Shown here: positions 43,737-51,556 of the stretch, in pieces | How positions within the stretch are numbered: position 1 is the stretch's first letter | Layout of the letters: each line of letters begins with the position of its first letter | NCBI GenBank assembly: GCA_031425275.1 | Contig: JANPJA010000059.1 | Location: 44,854-108,853, forward strand | DNA: 64,000 bases | Direction of reading: 5' to 3' | Source of the DNA: JAIVGV01 sp031425275 | Lineage (GTDB): Bacteria; Acidobacteriota; Blastocatellia; Pyrinomonadales; Pyrinomonadaceae | Position numbers and translations under genes: made by a program | The notes under the pieces: model-generated | What the model was told of the DNA's origin: nothing | Databases searched by the model: none | What the model saw: only the letters and a program-made list of their open reading frames with translations

Positions 43737-44935
43737 TGTCCCGAAGCACAGAATCCGCAATCCGCAATCCGCAATCCGCAATCCGCAATGTTCCTTTCGT
43801 TGATCTACCGGCGCAGTACCGCGCGATTAAATCGGAAATAGACGAAGCCGTCGCGCGCGTGATCGAGAGTTGCGCCTTCATCCTCGGCCCCGAGGTCGAG
43901 GCGTTCGAGGCGGAGTTCGCCGCCTACGTCGGAGCGCGCCACTGCGTGGGCGTGTCGAACGGCACGGCGGCCATCCAGCTCGCGCTCACGGCCTGCGGCG
44001 TGGGCGCGGGCGACGAGGTGATCGTCCCCGCCAACACCTTCTTCGCCACCGCCGAGGCCGTCTCGACCGCGGGCGCGACGCCCGTCTTCGTCGATTGCGA
44101 CGCGGCCTCGCGCAACCTCGACCCGGCGCGGCTCGAAGCCGCGATCACGGAACGCACGCGCGCCGTCGTCCCCGTCCACCTCTACGGGCAGTCGGCCGAC
44201 CTCGATCCCGTTTTCGAGATCGCCGCGCGCCGTAACCTGATCGTCGTCGAAGACGCGGCGCAGGCGCACGGCGCGCGGTACAAGGGGCAAAGCGTCGGCG
44301 CGCTCGGCCGCGCCGGGTGCTTCAGCTTCTACCCCGGCAAGAATCTGGGGGCCTACGGCGAGGGCGGCGCGGTGGTGACGAACGACGCGGAGGTGGCGCG
44401 CCGCGTGCGGCTGCTGCGCGACCACGGCTCGGAGCAGAAGTACCGCCACGAGATCGTCGGCTACAACTTCCGGCTCGAAGGGATGCAGGGCGCGGTCTTG
44501 CGCGTCAAGCTCCGCCACCTCGACGCCTGGAACGATCTGCGCCGCGCGCACGCCGCGCGCTACGACGAACTGCTCGCGCCGCTCGCGGCGGCGGCGGGGG
44601 GCGCTCTGACCCTGCCGCGCGAGATGCCCTACGCGCGCCACGTCTATCACCTCTACGTCGTCGAGTCGGGCGCGCGCGACGAGATGCAAAAGCACCTGAG
44701 CGCGGCGGGCGTCCAGACCGGCATCCACTACCCCGTGCCCGTCCACCTGCAACCCGCCTACGCCGCGCTCGCCCACCGGACGGGCGACTTCCCCGAAGCC
44801 GAGCGGCAGGCCGCGCGCGTGCTCTCGCTCCCGATGTTCCCGGAGTTGACGGACGAACAGATCGGGCGCGTCGCGGGGGCCGTCGCCCGGTTCAACGGAG
44901 CGGGCGCGGCCGAGGCCAACGCCCGCTCCGGCTGA
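43733..44935 (+). CDS. DegT/DnrJ/EryC1 PLP-dependent sugar aminotransferase 1
   Basis: A 400-residue aminotransferase acting on a keto-sugar nucleotide. VPFVDLPAQYRAIKSEI opens the conserved part, VSNGTAAIQLAL binds the phosphate of PLP, VVEDAAQAHGARYKG holds the PLP-contacting Asp, CFSFYPGKNLGAYGEGG holds the Schiff-base Lys203, and GYNFRLEGMQGAVL and VYHLYVV are also family motifs. The first ~19 residues (SAIRNPQSAIRN) are translated from five AATCCGC repeats and are probably not functional. The start overlaps the upstream stop. It is possibly WbpE-like, or a 3- or 4-aminotransferase for another sugar. Confidence 0.9.
   Translation: MMSRSTESAIRNPQSAIRNVPFVDLPAQYRAIKSEIDEAVARVIESCAFILGPEVEAFEAEFAAYVGARHCVGVSNGTAAIQLALTACGVGAGDEVIVPANTFFATAEAVSTAGATPVFVDCDAASRNLDPARLEAAITERTRAVVPVHLYGQSADLDPVFEIAARRNLIVVEDAAQAHGARYKGQSVGALGRAGCFSFYPGKNLGAYGEGGAVVTNDAEVARRVRLLRDHGSEQKYRHEIVGYNFRLEGMQGAVLRVKLRHLDAWNDLRRAHAARYDELLAPLAAAAGGALTLPREMPYARHVYHLYVVESGARDEMQKHLSAAGVQTGIHYPVPVHLQPAYAALAHRTGDFPEAERQAARVLSLPMFPELTDEQIGRVAGAVARFNGAGAAEANARSG
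43752..43786 (+). repeat. (AATCCGC)5 tract, right arm
   Basis: Five exact copies of AATCCGC, the reverse complement of the tract at 43299-43326. It lies within the first 20 codons of the aminotransferase gene and encodes a repetitive N-terminal extension. Confidence 0.9.
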
Positions 44936-45046
44936 CGCGACGGAGTCGGGCCGTGTAGAATGTCGCGCGCACGTTCGCGGCGCGCGGGGCGGGCGGGCGC
45001 AAAAGTCCCGCCCCTCGTAATTTTCGGGTCACGAGTTTTCCAACAC

Positions 45047-46078
45047 ATGAGCGTAACGACAGTCGGCGTGATCGGTTGCGGGTACTGGGGGCCGAACCTC
45101 GTCCGCAACTTCGTCGAGAGCGAGGCGGCGCGGCTGACGTGGCTCTGCGACACGGACGAGCGGCGGCTCGCCGAGATCGCGCGCCGCTACCCGTCCGCGC
45201 GCTCGACGGCCGACTACCGCCGCCTGCTCGCCGACCCCGAACTCGACGCCGTCGTCATCGCCACGCCCGTCGCCACCCACTACCCCTTCGCGAAAGCAGC
45301 GCTCGCGGCCGGCAAGCACGTCCTCATCGAGAAGCCCTTCACGACGAGCGCGCGCGAGGCCGAAGAGTTGATCGCGCTCGCCGCGGGCCGCGCCCGGACC
45401 TTGATGCTCGATCACACCTTCGTTTACACGGGCGCGGTGCGCAAAATCAAGGAGATACTCGACGACACCGAAGACTTCGGCGACCTGCTCTACTTCGACT
45501 CGGTGCGCATCAACCTCGGCCTCTTCCAGCGCGACATCAACGTCGTCTGGGACTTGGCCCCGCACGACCTCGCCATCATGGACTACCTCGTCGGCCGCTC
45601 GCCCGTCGCCCTGACGGCCACGGGAAGTTGCCACGTCGAGGCGGGGATCGAGAACATCGCTTACGTGATGCTGCGCTTCGCCGACTCCTTCATCGCGCAC
45701 TTCCACTTCAACTGGCTCTCGCCCGTCAAGATTCGCCGCACGCTCATCGCCGGCAGCCGCAAGATGATCGTCTACGACGACATCGAGCCGACCGAGAAGG
45801 TGCGGGTCTATGACAAGGGCGTGACGACGAACCGCATCGAGACCGACACGGACAAGGAGGCGGCCTACCGCACGCTCGTCAGCTACCGCACCGGCGACGT
45901 GTGGGTGCCCAAGCTCGACATGACCGAGGCCCTCGCGCACGTCCGCACGGAATTTCTCGCGAGCATCCGCGAGGCCCGGCCGCCGCTCACCGACGGCGCG
46001 GCGGGCCTGAGAGTCGTCCGCCTCCTCGAAGCCGCGCAGGAGTCGATCAACCACGGCGGCCGCCTGATCGACCTGTGA
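45047..46078 (+). CDS. Gfo/Idh/MocA sugar dehydrogenase (WbpB/WlbA-like)
   Basis: A 343-residue NAD(P)-dependent oxidoreductase from the ATG at 45047. TVGVIGCGYWGPNLVRNF (5-22) is the Rossmann motif, DAVVIATPVATHYPFA and HVLIEKPFTTS (EKP 95-97) are the family signature, and INVVWDLAPHDLAIMDYL carries the catalytic His/Asp. In WbpB-type enzymes it oxidises C3 of UDP-GlcNAc-uronate to a ketone that the adjacent DegT enzyme then aminates. Flanking DegT genes on both sides and the WbpD-like acetyltransferase support this. A longer start at 44960 lacks conserved sequence. Confidence 0.88.
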   Translation: MSVTTVGVIGCGYWGPNLVRNFVESEAARLTWLCDTDERRLAEIARRYPSARSTADYRRLLADPELDAVVIATPVATHYPFAKAALAAGKHVLIEKPFTTSAREAEELIALAAGRARTLMLDHTFVYTGAVRKIKEILDDTEDFGDLLYFDSVRINLGLFQRDINVVWDLAPHDLAIMDYLVGRSPVALTATGSCHVEAGIENIAYVMLRFADSFIAHFHFNWLSPVKIRRTLIAGSRKMIVYDDIEPTEKVRVYDKGVTTNRIETDTDKEAAYRTLVSYRTGDVWVPKLDMTEALAHVRTEFLASIREARPPLTDGAAGLRVVRLLEAAQESINHGGRLIDL

Positions 46079-46085
46079 GAACCGC

Positions 46086-47228
46086 ATGACGAAAACTTCC
46101 CCGCAGATGCAAGTGCCGCTGCTCGATCTCAAACAGCAGCACGCCGCGCTCCGCGACGAGTTGCGCGCCGCGACCGGCCGCGTGCTCGACTCGCAGCAGT
46201 TCGTCTTAGGCGAAGAGGTGCGCCTCTTGGAAGAAGAGATCGCGGCCTACTCGCGCGCGCGCCACGCGGTGGGTTGCGCGTCGGGGACGGACGCGCTGCT
46301 GCTCGCCTTGATGGCCCTCGACATCGGGGCGGGCGACGAAGTCGTCACCACGCCGTTCAGCTTCTTCGCCACGGCCGGCGCGATCTGGCGCGCGGGCGCG
46401 CGGCCGGTCTTCGCCGACATCGAGCCGCGCACCTACAACCTCGACCCCGCGCGCCTCGAAGCCGCGATCACGGGGCGCACGAAGGCGATCATGCCCGTCC
46501 ACCTCTACGGCCAGTGCGCCGAGATGGACGCCATCGGCGAGATCGCCGCGCGACACGGCTTGCCCGTCATCGAAGACGCCGCGCAGGCCATCGGGGCCGA
46601 ACTCGGCGACGGCCGCCGTGCCGGCTCGCTCGGCCGCGTGGCCTGTTTCAGCTTCTACCCGACGAAGAATCTCGGCGCGGCGGGCGACGCCGGGATGCTC
46701 TCGACCGACGACGACGAATTGGCCGCGCGCCTGCGCCGCCTGCGCGTCCACGGCGGCGAGACCGAGTACCTGCACCGCGAGGTGGGTCTCAACAGCCGCC
46801 TCGACGCTTTGCAGGCCGCGATCCTGCGCGTCAAGCTGCCGCACCTCGACGCATGGTCTGACGCGCGCCGCGATCGCGCCGACACCTACGCGCGGTTGTT
46901 CGCGGAAGCGCGCTTGCCCGTCGCGCTCGAACCGCCGCTCGTGCGCCCCGGCGCGCGGCACATCTTCCACCAGTACGTCGTGCGCGTGAGCGCGCCCGCG
47001 CGCGACCCGCTGATGGAACATCTCAAGCGGCACGGCGTCGGGACGAAAATTTATTACCCCGTGCCGCTCCACTTGCAGGAGTGCTTCCGACCGCTCGGCT
47101 ACGCGGAGGGCGACTTGCCGGAGTCCGAGCGCGCCGCGCGCGAGACCTTCGCCCTGCCCGTCTATCCCGAGTTGACCGAACGCGAGCAGCGCTACGTCGT
47201 CGAGACGATCAGCAGTTTTCAAACGTGA
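46086..47228 (+). CDS. DegT/DnrJ/EryC1 PLP-dependent sugar aminotransferase 2
   Basis: A 380-residue aminotransferase. VPLLDLKQQHAALRDEL (10-26), GCASGTDALLLALMAL, VIEDAAQAIGAELGDG, CFSFYPTKNLGAAGDAG with Lys194, and GLNSRLDALQAAIL are typical of WbpE/WlbC-like 3-aminotransferases. It starts 7 nt after the dehydrogenase stop and so is the most likely partner of that enzyme (ketone made, then aminated). It differs from aminotransferase 1 in the PTK versus PGK motif and in loop lengths, so the two probably act on different substrates. Confidence 0.92.
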   Translation: MTKTSPQMQVPLLDLKQQHAALRDELRAATGRVLDSQQFVLGEEVRLLEEEIAAYSRARHAVGCASGTDALLLALMALDIGAGDEVVTTPFSFFATAGAIWRAGARPVFADIEPRTYNLDPARLEAAITGRTKAIMPVHLYGQCAEMDAIGEIAARHGLPVIEDAAQAIGAELGDGRRAGSLGRVACFSFYPTKNLGAAGDAGMLSTDDDELAARLRRLRVHGGETEYLHREVGLNSRLDALQAAILRVKLPHLDAWSDARRDRADTYARLFAEARLPVALEPPLVRPGARHIFHQYVVRVSAPARDPLMEHLKRHGVGTKIYYPVPLHLQECFRPLGYAEGDLPESERAARETFALPVYPELTEREQRYVVETISSFQT

Positions 47229-47249
47229 GGCGGCGGACGAGTCGGCGGA

Positions 47250-47404
47250 TTTTCACCACAGAGGACACAGAGGAACACAGAGGGAAGGAATCTTGCTGAC
47301 ATTAAATTTAGAACCTCAAATCTCGACTCGGCATATGAAATTTAGAATCTCAAATCTCAGCTCGGCTCTCTCCTCCGTGTCCCTCTGTGTCCTCTGTGGT
47401 TAAA
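47250..47404. repeat. Inverted CACAGAGG repeats with internal direct repeat
   Basis: The left arm (47250-47289) reads TTTCACCACAGAGGACACAG and on, and the right arm (47372-47404) is the inverse ending TCCTCTGTGGTTAAA. Between them a ~30-nt direct repeat (AAATTTAGAACCTCAAATCTC and a variant at 47338) occurs twice. The element fills the gap before the second GDP-mannose dehydratase gene. Confidence 0.8.
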
Positions 47405-47439
47405 TTCTTCCCGCCGCTGCGCGGAAGGCGTTGGAGGTA

Positions 47440-48432
47440 ATGGTTCTGTCAAAGAAGGCTTTAATCACAGGCATCACGGGTCAGGACGGCAGCTATCTGG
47501 CCGAGCATCTGCTGGCGGAAGGCTACGAGGTTCACGGCCTCGTCCGCCGCGTCGCGCTCGAAGACCCCGCGCGCCGCTTCACGCGCATCGGCCACCTGCT
47601 GGAGCGCATCACGCTCCACCCGGCGAGCCTCGAAAGTTACCCCTCGATCTTCTCGGTGGTCAGCCGCCACGAGTTCGACGAGTGCTACCACCTCGCCGCG
47701 CAATCGTTCGTCGCCGAGTCGTTCACCGACGGCTTCTCGACGATGAACACGAACATCAACGGCACCCACTACATGCTCGCCGCCCTGCGCGAGCTCCGGC
47801 CCGCGTGCCGCTTCTACTTCGCCGGCTCCTCCGAGATGTTCGGCAAGGTGGTCGAGACCCCGCAGACCGAGACGACGCGCTTCCACCCGCGCTCGCCTTA
47901 CGGCATCTCGAAGGTCGCCGGCTTCGATCTCACGCGCAACTACCGCGAGGCCTACGGGATGTTCTGCGCCTCCGGCATCCTGTTCAACCACGAATCGCCG
48001 CGCCGCGGCCACGAGTTCGTCACCCGCAAGATCAGCTCGACCGTGGCACGCATCAAGACGGGGCAAGCCACGGAACTGCGCCTCGGCAACCTCGAAGCGC
48101 GCCGCGACTGGGGCCACGCGAAAGACTACGTCCGCGCCATGCATCTCATGCTCCAGCGCGACGAACCGGACGACTACGTCGTCTCGACGGGCGAGACGCA
48201 CACGGTCGGCGAGTTCTGCGAGCGCGCCTTCGCCGAGGCCGGTCTCGACTACCGCGAGTACGTCAAGATCGACGAAAGATACTTGCGCCCCGCCGAAGTC
48301 GATCTACTCGTCGGCGACTCCGCCAAGGCGCGGCGCGACCTCCCTTGGGAGCCGACCTGCACCTTCGACGCCCTCATCAAAGAGATGGTCGCCGCCGACC
48401 TCGAAGCGGCCGGACACGCCGCGGGCAAGTAG
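47440..48432 (+). CDS. gmd: GDP-mannose 4,6-dehydratase family protein (second copy)
   Basis: A 330-residue SDR from the ATG at 47440; GGAGG lies unusually close (about 2-3 nt) and an in-frame TTG at 47431 is an alternative. ALITGITGQDGSYLAEHL, YHLAAQSFVAESF, FAGSSEMFGKV, RSPYGISKVAGFDL with Tyr-x3-Lys, GILFNHESPRRGHEFVTRKI and NLEARRDWGHAKDYVRAMH define the family. It is clearly diverged from the gmd at 17868 (RRVALEDPARRFTRIGHL instead of the RSSSFNTDRI region). It may serve a second GDP-6-deoxysugar or a related nucleotide. Confidence 0.85.
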   Translation: MVLSKKALITGITGQDGSYLAEHLLAEGYEVHGLVRRVALEDPARRFTRIGHLLERITLHPASLESYPSIFSVVSRHEFDECYHLAAQSFVAESFTDGFSTMNTNINGTHYMLAALRELRPACRFYFAGSSEMFGKVVETPQTETTRFHPRSPYGISKVAGFDLTRNYREAYGMFCASGILFNHESPRRGHEFVTRKISSTVARIKTGQATELRLGNLEARRDWGHAKDYVRAMHLMLQRDEPDDYVVSTGETHTVGEFCERAFAEAGLDYREYVKIDERYLRPAEVDLLVGDSAKARRDLPWEPTCTFDALIKEMVAADLEAAGHAAGK

Positions 48433-48454
48433 CCGCTCCGGTCACAGTTCAAGC

Positions 48455-48460
48455 TATAAT
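48455..48460 (+). promoter_or_regulatory. TATAAT -10 box before toxin-antitoxin operon
   Basis: A perfect TATAAT lies 30 nt before the antitoxin ATG. No recognisable -35 hexamer is present at 17 nt. Two more TATAAT boxes occur at 48963 and 49042, after the operon. Confidence 0.4.
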
Positions 48461-48489
48461 GCATAAAACACCGTGGGGGGTTCGAGTTG

Positions 48490-48684
48490 ATGTCGAGAAA
48501 CGTGCAGTTCGTCACCGACGCCGACGGCAACAAGGTCGCCGTCATCCTGCCGCTTGAGGACTACGAGGAGATGCTGGAAGACCTGCACCTGAGCCGCGTC
48601 GCGCGTGAGGGCAGGGGCGAGGAGCGCATCCCGTGGCGGCAGGTGCGTGCGGAGCTACAAGCCGAGGGCCGGCTCGATGACTGA
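48490..48684 (+). CDS. Antitoxin of a type II toxin-antitoxin pair
   Basis: A 64-residue protein from the ATG at 48490. VQFVTDADGNKVAVILPLEDYEEMLEDL is the fold of small Phd/YefM/RelB-like antitoxins (an N-terminal beta-strand pair followed by a helix), and the charged C-terminus (IPWRQVRAELQAEG) is the expected toxin-binding tail. The stop overlaps the toxin start by 8 nt, the usual coupling of such operons. It probably represses its own promoter. Confidence 0.8.
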   Translation: MSRNVQFVTDADGNKVAVILPLEDYEEMLEDLHLSRVAREGRGEERIPWRQVRAELQAEGRLDD

Positions 48685-48940
48685 GTCCTATTCCGTCCTC
48701 CTCACGCGCCCCGCCCGCAAAGACCTCGACAGATTAGACAGACAAATCCTCAACCGGCTCGCCCCGGAGATAGACGCGCTCGCCTCAGACCCGCGCCCCG
48801 CGGGATGCCTCAAAGTCAAAGGCGAACAGAACCTCTGGCGCATACGTGTCGGCGACTACCGCATCGGCTACGAAATAGACGACGCGGCGCGCGAAGTGAC
48901 AGTCATTCGCATCGGCCACCGCCGCGAGTTCTACGACTAA
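48677..48940 (+). CDS. RelE/ParE-family toxin
   Basis: An 87-residue toxin from the ATG at 48677. SVLLTRPARKDLDRLDRQI, LKVKGEQNLWRIRVGDYRIGYEI and VTVIRIGHRREFYD match the RelE/ParE superfamily, with the conserved R-x-R-x-G-D-Y-R-I motif in strand 3 and the terminal His-Arg-x-x-x-Tyr. RelE-like members cleave mRNA on the ribosome. Overlap with the antitoxin gene means co-translation. It sits at the left border of the accessory strip between polysaccharide and stressosome genes. Confidence 0.88.
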   Translation: MTESYSVLLTRPARKDLDRLDRQILNRLAPEIDALASDPRPAGCLKVKGEQNLWRIRVGDYRIGYEIDDAAREVTVIRIGHRREFYD

Positions 48941-49187
48941 CCCGCGCCCGCCGCGCCCATGCTATAATGCCCGCGAAATTTCGCGCGCGCGACGCCCGAC
49001 TCGCGTAGATCGCATCAGCCTGCCAGTCCAAGACGTGCAACTATAATCGCGCCGGCCTCCCGACCGACGCCTCGGAGGCAGAATAAGATACGGGTTTAAC
49101 GACAGCCTGCTCTGTGCCGTCGGAGTTAAATTACCCGCTTAGCCCCAAAAGGACGCTAGGTTCACTCGGCCTAGTCCTCATTGCCCT
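48941..49187. other. 247-nt gap with two TATAAT boxes and an imperfect hairpin
   Basis: No coding frame was found. TATAAT occurs at 48963-48968 and 49042-49047 (CTATAAT in both), with no clear -35. A small bulged hairpin (AGGA..CTAGG at 49150-49160 with CCTAGTCCT at 49170-49178) lies 10 nt before the next gene. It could be a leader RNA or simply spacer. Confidence 0.4.
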
Positions 49188-49793
49188 ATGAACGAAAAGC
49201 TCAAACAGAGATTGATACTGGCATTCGGATTTTTATTAATCGGTTGCGCCATTTACGCCGGCTATACGTTTGTGAGGTATCTTGCCAATCTACTCCTCTC
49301 AATTGATAAACAGCTCGCCACAGCTATCATCGCCGCTTCAGGAACTTTCTTAGCTGCTGTTCTTGTTGCTTTATATAGCCAGAGACGAACTAAAGATCGA
49401 GAAATTGCAGAGGCACACCGTCCGCAAAAGATAGAAGTTTACAAGAGTTTCATGGAGACAATTGCAGGACTCTTAAAGAGAACTAAAGATGAGAGCACGG
49501 ACAACTCCCAAGAGGCTTTTAATAAAGAATTCTTGGAATTTTTTGTTGCCTTTACAAGAGACCTGATTGTTTGGGGCAGCCCAGGAATGATTAAGGCATA
49601 TTATAAATTCCGAACCAATACTACTTCGGACGCTACTGTACTTTTATTAATGGATGATATTTTGCGCGAAATTAGAAAAGACTTAGGCAATAGTAATTGG
49701 AGCTTAAAGCGAGGTGAGTTGATACGATTGTTTTTAAGTGACCCGGAAGAACTAGAAAGAACAATAAGGGGCAAACTACGCTCTGGAAGATAA
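49188..49793 (+). CDS. AT-rich two-helix membrane protein, uncharacterised
   Basis: A 201-residue protein with two N-terminal membrane helices (LILAFGFLLIGCAIYAGYTF and IIAASGTFLAAVLVALYS). A cytoplasmic helical domain follows, containing RPQKIEVYKSFMETIAGLLK, FLEFFVAFTRDLIVWGSPGMI and YYKFRTNTTSDATVLLLMDD. Similar short proteins with a WGS motif occur sporadically in bacteria without assigned function. Base composition is about 40% G+C by eye, strikingly lower than both neighbours, and codons end often in A or T, so recent acquisition is likely. The adjacent HerA-like ATPase is GC-rich and need not be a partner. Confidence 0.75.
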   Translation: MNEKLKQRLILAFGFLLIGCAIYAGYTFVRYLANLLLSIDKQLATAIIAASGTFLAAVLVALYSQRRTKDREIAEAHRPQKIEVYKSFMETIAGLLKRTKDESTDNSQEAFNKEFLEFFVAFTRDLIVWGSPGMIKAYYKFRTNTTSDATVLLLMDDILREIRKDLGNSNWSLKRGELIRLFLSDPEELERTIRGKLRSGR

Positions 49794-49852
49794 GTTCTAA
49801 GCTTTCCCGGCCCGTTTATTCGTACTGTGTTTTTGCCACTACAAGCCAAGCT

Positions 49853-51556
49853 ATGAGTTCTCCGAACGACACGAATGATCCGTTGGTGGGGACGGTGAAG
49901 GGGCCGGGGGAGCGGCCGCATGAGTACCTGTTCATCACGGCCGACCACGGGCGGGCGCGGATCGGCGAGTTCGTGTATTACGAGGCGCGCGACGGCGCGG
50001 AGTCGCGGCGCATCCTCGGCAACATCACCTCGCGCCGGCTCGTGCGCAACCTCCCCGACGCCTTCCTCTCCGACCCCGAGACGCCGCCGGCCGTCGTCTC
50101 CGCTTTGATCGGGCTGGACGGCGACGGGTGCGAGCTGTACGAGATCACGGTCGAGGGGATCGGCTTCTTTAGTAAAAAACTCGGCGACTTCGTCAACCCG
50201 CGCATCCCGCCGGAAGCGGGCGCGGGCGTGCGGCTCGCGTCGTCGGAGACGCTCTCCGGCGTGCTGAGCGCGAAGCGCGTCGGCGAGCACGGCTCGGCCC
50301 ACTTGGGGAGTCTGCTCACGCGCGCGGCGGGTGAGGTTCCCGTGGTGCTCTCGGTCAAGGACGTGGTCTCGACGCACCTCGCGATCCTCGCCTCGACGGG
50401 GTCGGGCAAGTCGTACACGGCGGGCGTCATCGTCGAAGAGCTGATGATGCCGCACAACCGCGCGGCCGTCCTCATCGTCGATCCGCACGGCGAGTATCAC
50501 ACGCTCTCGTCAATCGAGACGGACTCGCAGTTCACGGGGGACGGCTACCGGCCCGAAGTTAAAATCTTTACGCCCGAACGCATCCGCGTCCGCTTCTCGT
50601 CGCTGACCGAGGCCGACATCAAGTACCTGCTGCCCGAAGGCACTTCGGAAAAAATGCTGCACATCTTGTCGCAGGCTTACCGCCGTCTCGTCGCCAACGA
50701 CCCCGACGGGCGCAAGCTGTGGGGCTTCCACGATCTGCGCGACGCCGTGACGGCCGAGAAGTACGGCGACGAGGACGGGCGCTCCGGCTCGGGCGGCAAC
50801 GTCAGCTCCGTCGATGGGCTACTGTGGCGGCTCGACATGCGCTTCGACCGCCCCGACTCGCTCTTCTCCGACGCCGAGCACATCCCCTTGCGCGACATGT
50901 TCCAACCGGGCCGCTGCACCGTCTTGCAACTCTCCGACATCGAGCAGCACGAGCAGCAGGTGATCGTCGCGACGCTGCTCCGCCGCGTCAACAAGGCGCG
51001 CGTCGCCACCGTGCGCGGCGAGTCAGACCCCGGCGGCGACAGTCACCTGCCCTACCCCGTCTTCGCCCTGCTGGAAGAGGCGCACCGCTTCGCGCCCGCC
51101 GGTCAAACCGTGGTCTCGACGAACATCCTCAAGCAGATACTTTCGGAGGGGCGCAAGTTCGGCGTCGGCATCGGCCTCATCACGCAGCGGCCGGGCAAGC
51201 TCGATCAGGACGTGCTCTCGCAGTGCATGACGCAGGTCATCATGCGCATCGTCAACCCCGTCGATCAGGACACCATCGCCAAGTCGGTCGAGGGCGCGGG
51301 GAGGCAGCTCTTGCAGGAGCTGCCCGCGCTCACCAAAGGTCAGGCCGTCATCTCCGGCGTCGGCGTCAACACGCCCGTCATGTGCCGCGTGCGCGAGCGC
51401 CTGACACGGCACGGCGGCGAGACCTTCGACGCGCCCGGCGAGTGGGAGAAGTGGCACACCGAAGGGTCGCGCCGCAACCGGGAGCAGGACGCGGCCGTCC
51501 TCAGAAAGCCGGAGTCGAACAAGAAGGTCGAGAAGATCGGCGGCATCCCGCTCTGA
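49853..51556 (+). CDS. HerA/DUF87-type hexameric ATPase
   Basis: A 567-residue P-loop ATPase. The N-terminal HAS-barrel-like region (residues 10-130, e.g. RARIGEFVYYEARDG) precedes Walker A LASTGSGKSYTAG (179-191), Walker B AVLIVDPHGEYHTL (205-218), LLEEAHRFAP (a second acidic motif) and ITQRPGKLDQDVLSQC with a putative arginine finger. HerA works with the nuclease NurA in DNA end resection; no NurA, Sir2 or DUF4297 nuclease gene is adjacent. It could be a housekeeping DNA translocase or a defence ATPase separated from its partner. Its stop codon is the first codon of the palindromic element. Confidence 0.85.
   Translation: MSSPNDTNDPLVGTVKGPGERPHEYLFITADHGRARIGEFVYYEARDGAESRRILGNITSRRLVRNLPDAFLSDPETPPAVVSALIGLDGDGCELYEITVEGIGFFSKKLGDFVNPRIPPEAGAGVRLASSETLSGVLSAKRVGEHGSAHLGSLLTRAAGEVPVVLSVKDVVSTHLAILASTGSGKSYTAGVIVEELMMPHNRAAVLIVDPHGEYHTLSSIETDSQFTGDGYRPEVKIFTPERIRVRFSSLTEADIKYLLPEGTSEKMLHILSQAYRRLVANDPDGRKLWGFHDLRDAVTAEKYGDEDGRSGSGGNVSSVDGLLWRLDMRFDRPDSLFSDAEHIPLRDMFQPGRCTVLQLSDIEQHEQQVIVATLLRRVNKARVATVRGESDPGGDSHLPYPVFALLEEAHRFAPAGQTVVSTNILKQILSEGRKFGVGIGLITQRPGKLDQDVLSQCMTQVIMRIVNPVDQDTIAKSVEGAGRQLLQELPALTKGQAVISGVGVNTPVMCRVRERLTRHGGETFDAPGEWEKWHTEGSRRNREQDAAVLRKPESNKKVEKIGGIPL

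Noticed and set aside
49141..49187. tRNA or riboswitch before the AT-rich gene
   Set aside because: Only one small bulged stem was found; no cloverleaf, anticodon arm or known aptamer core could be drawn.
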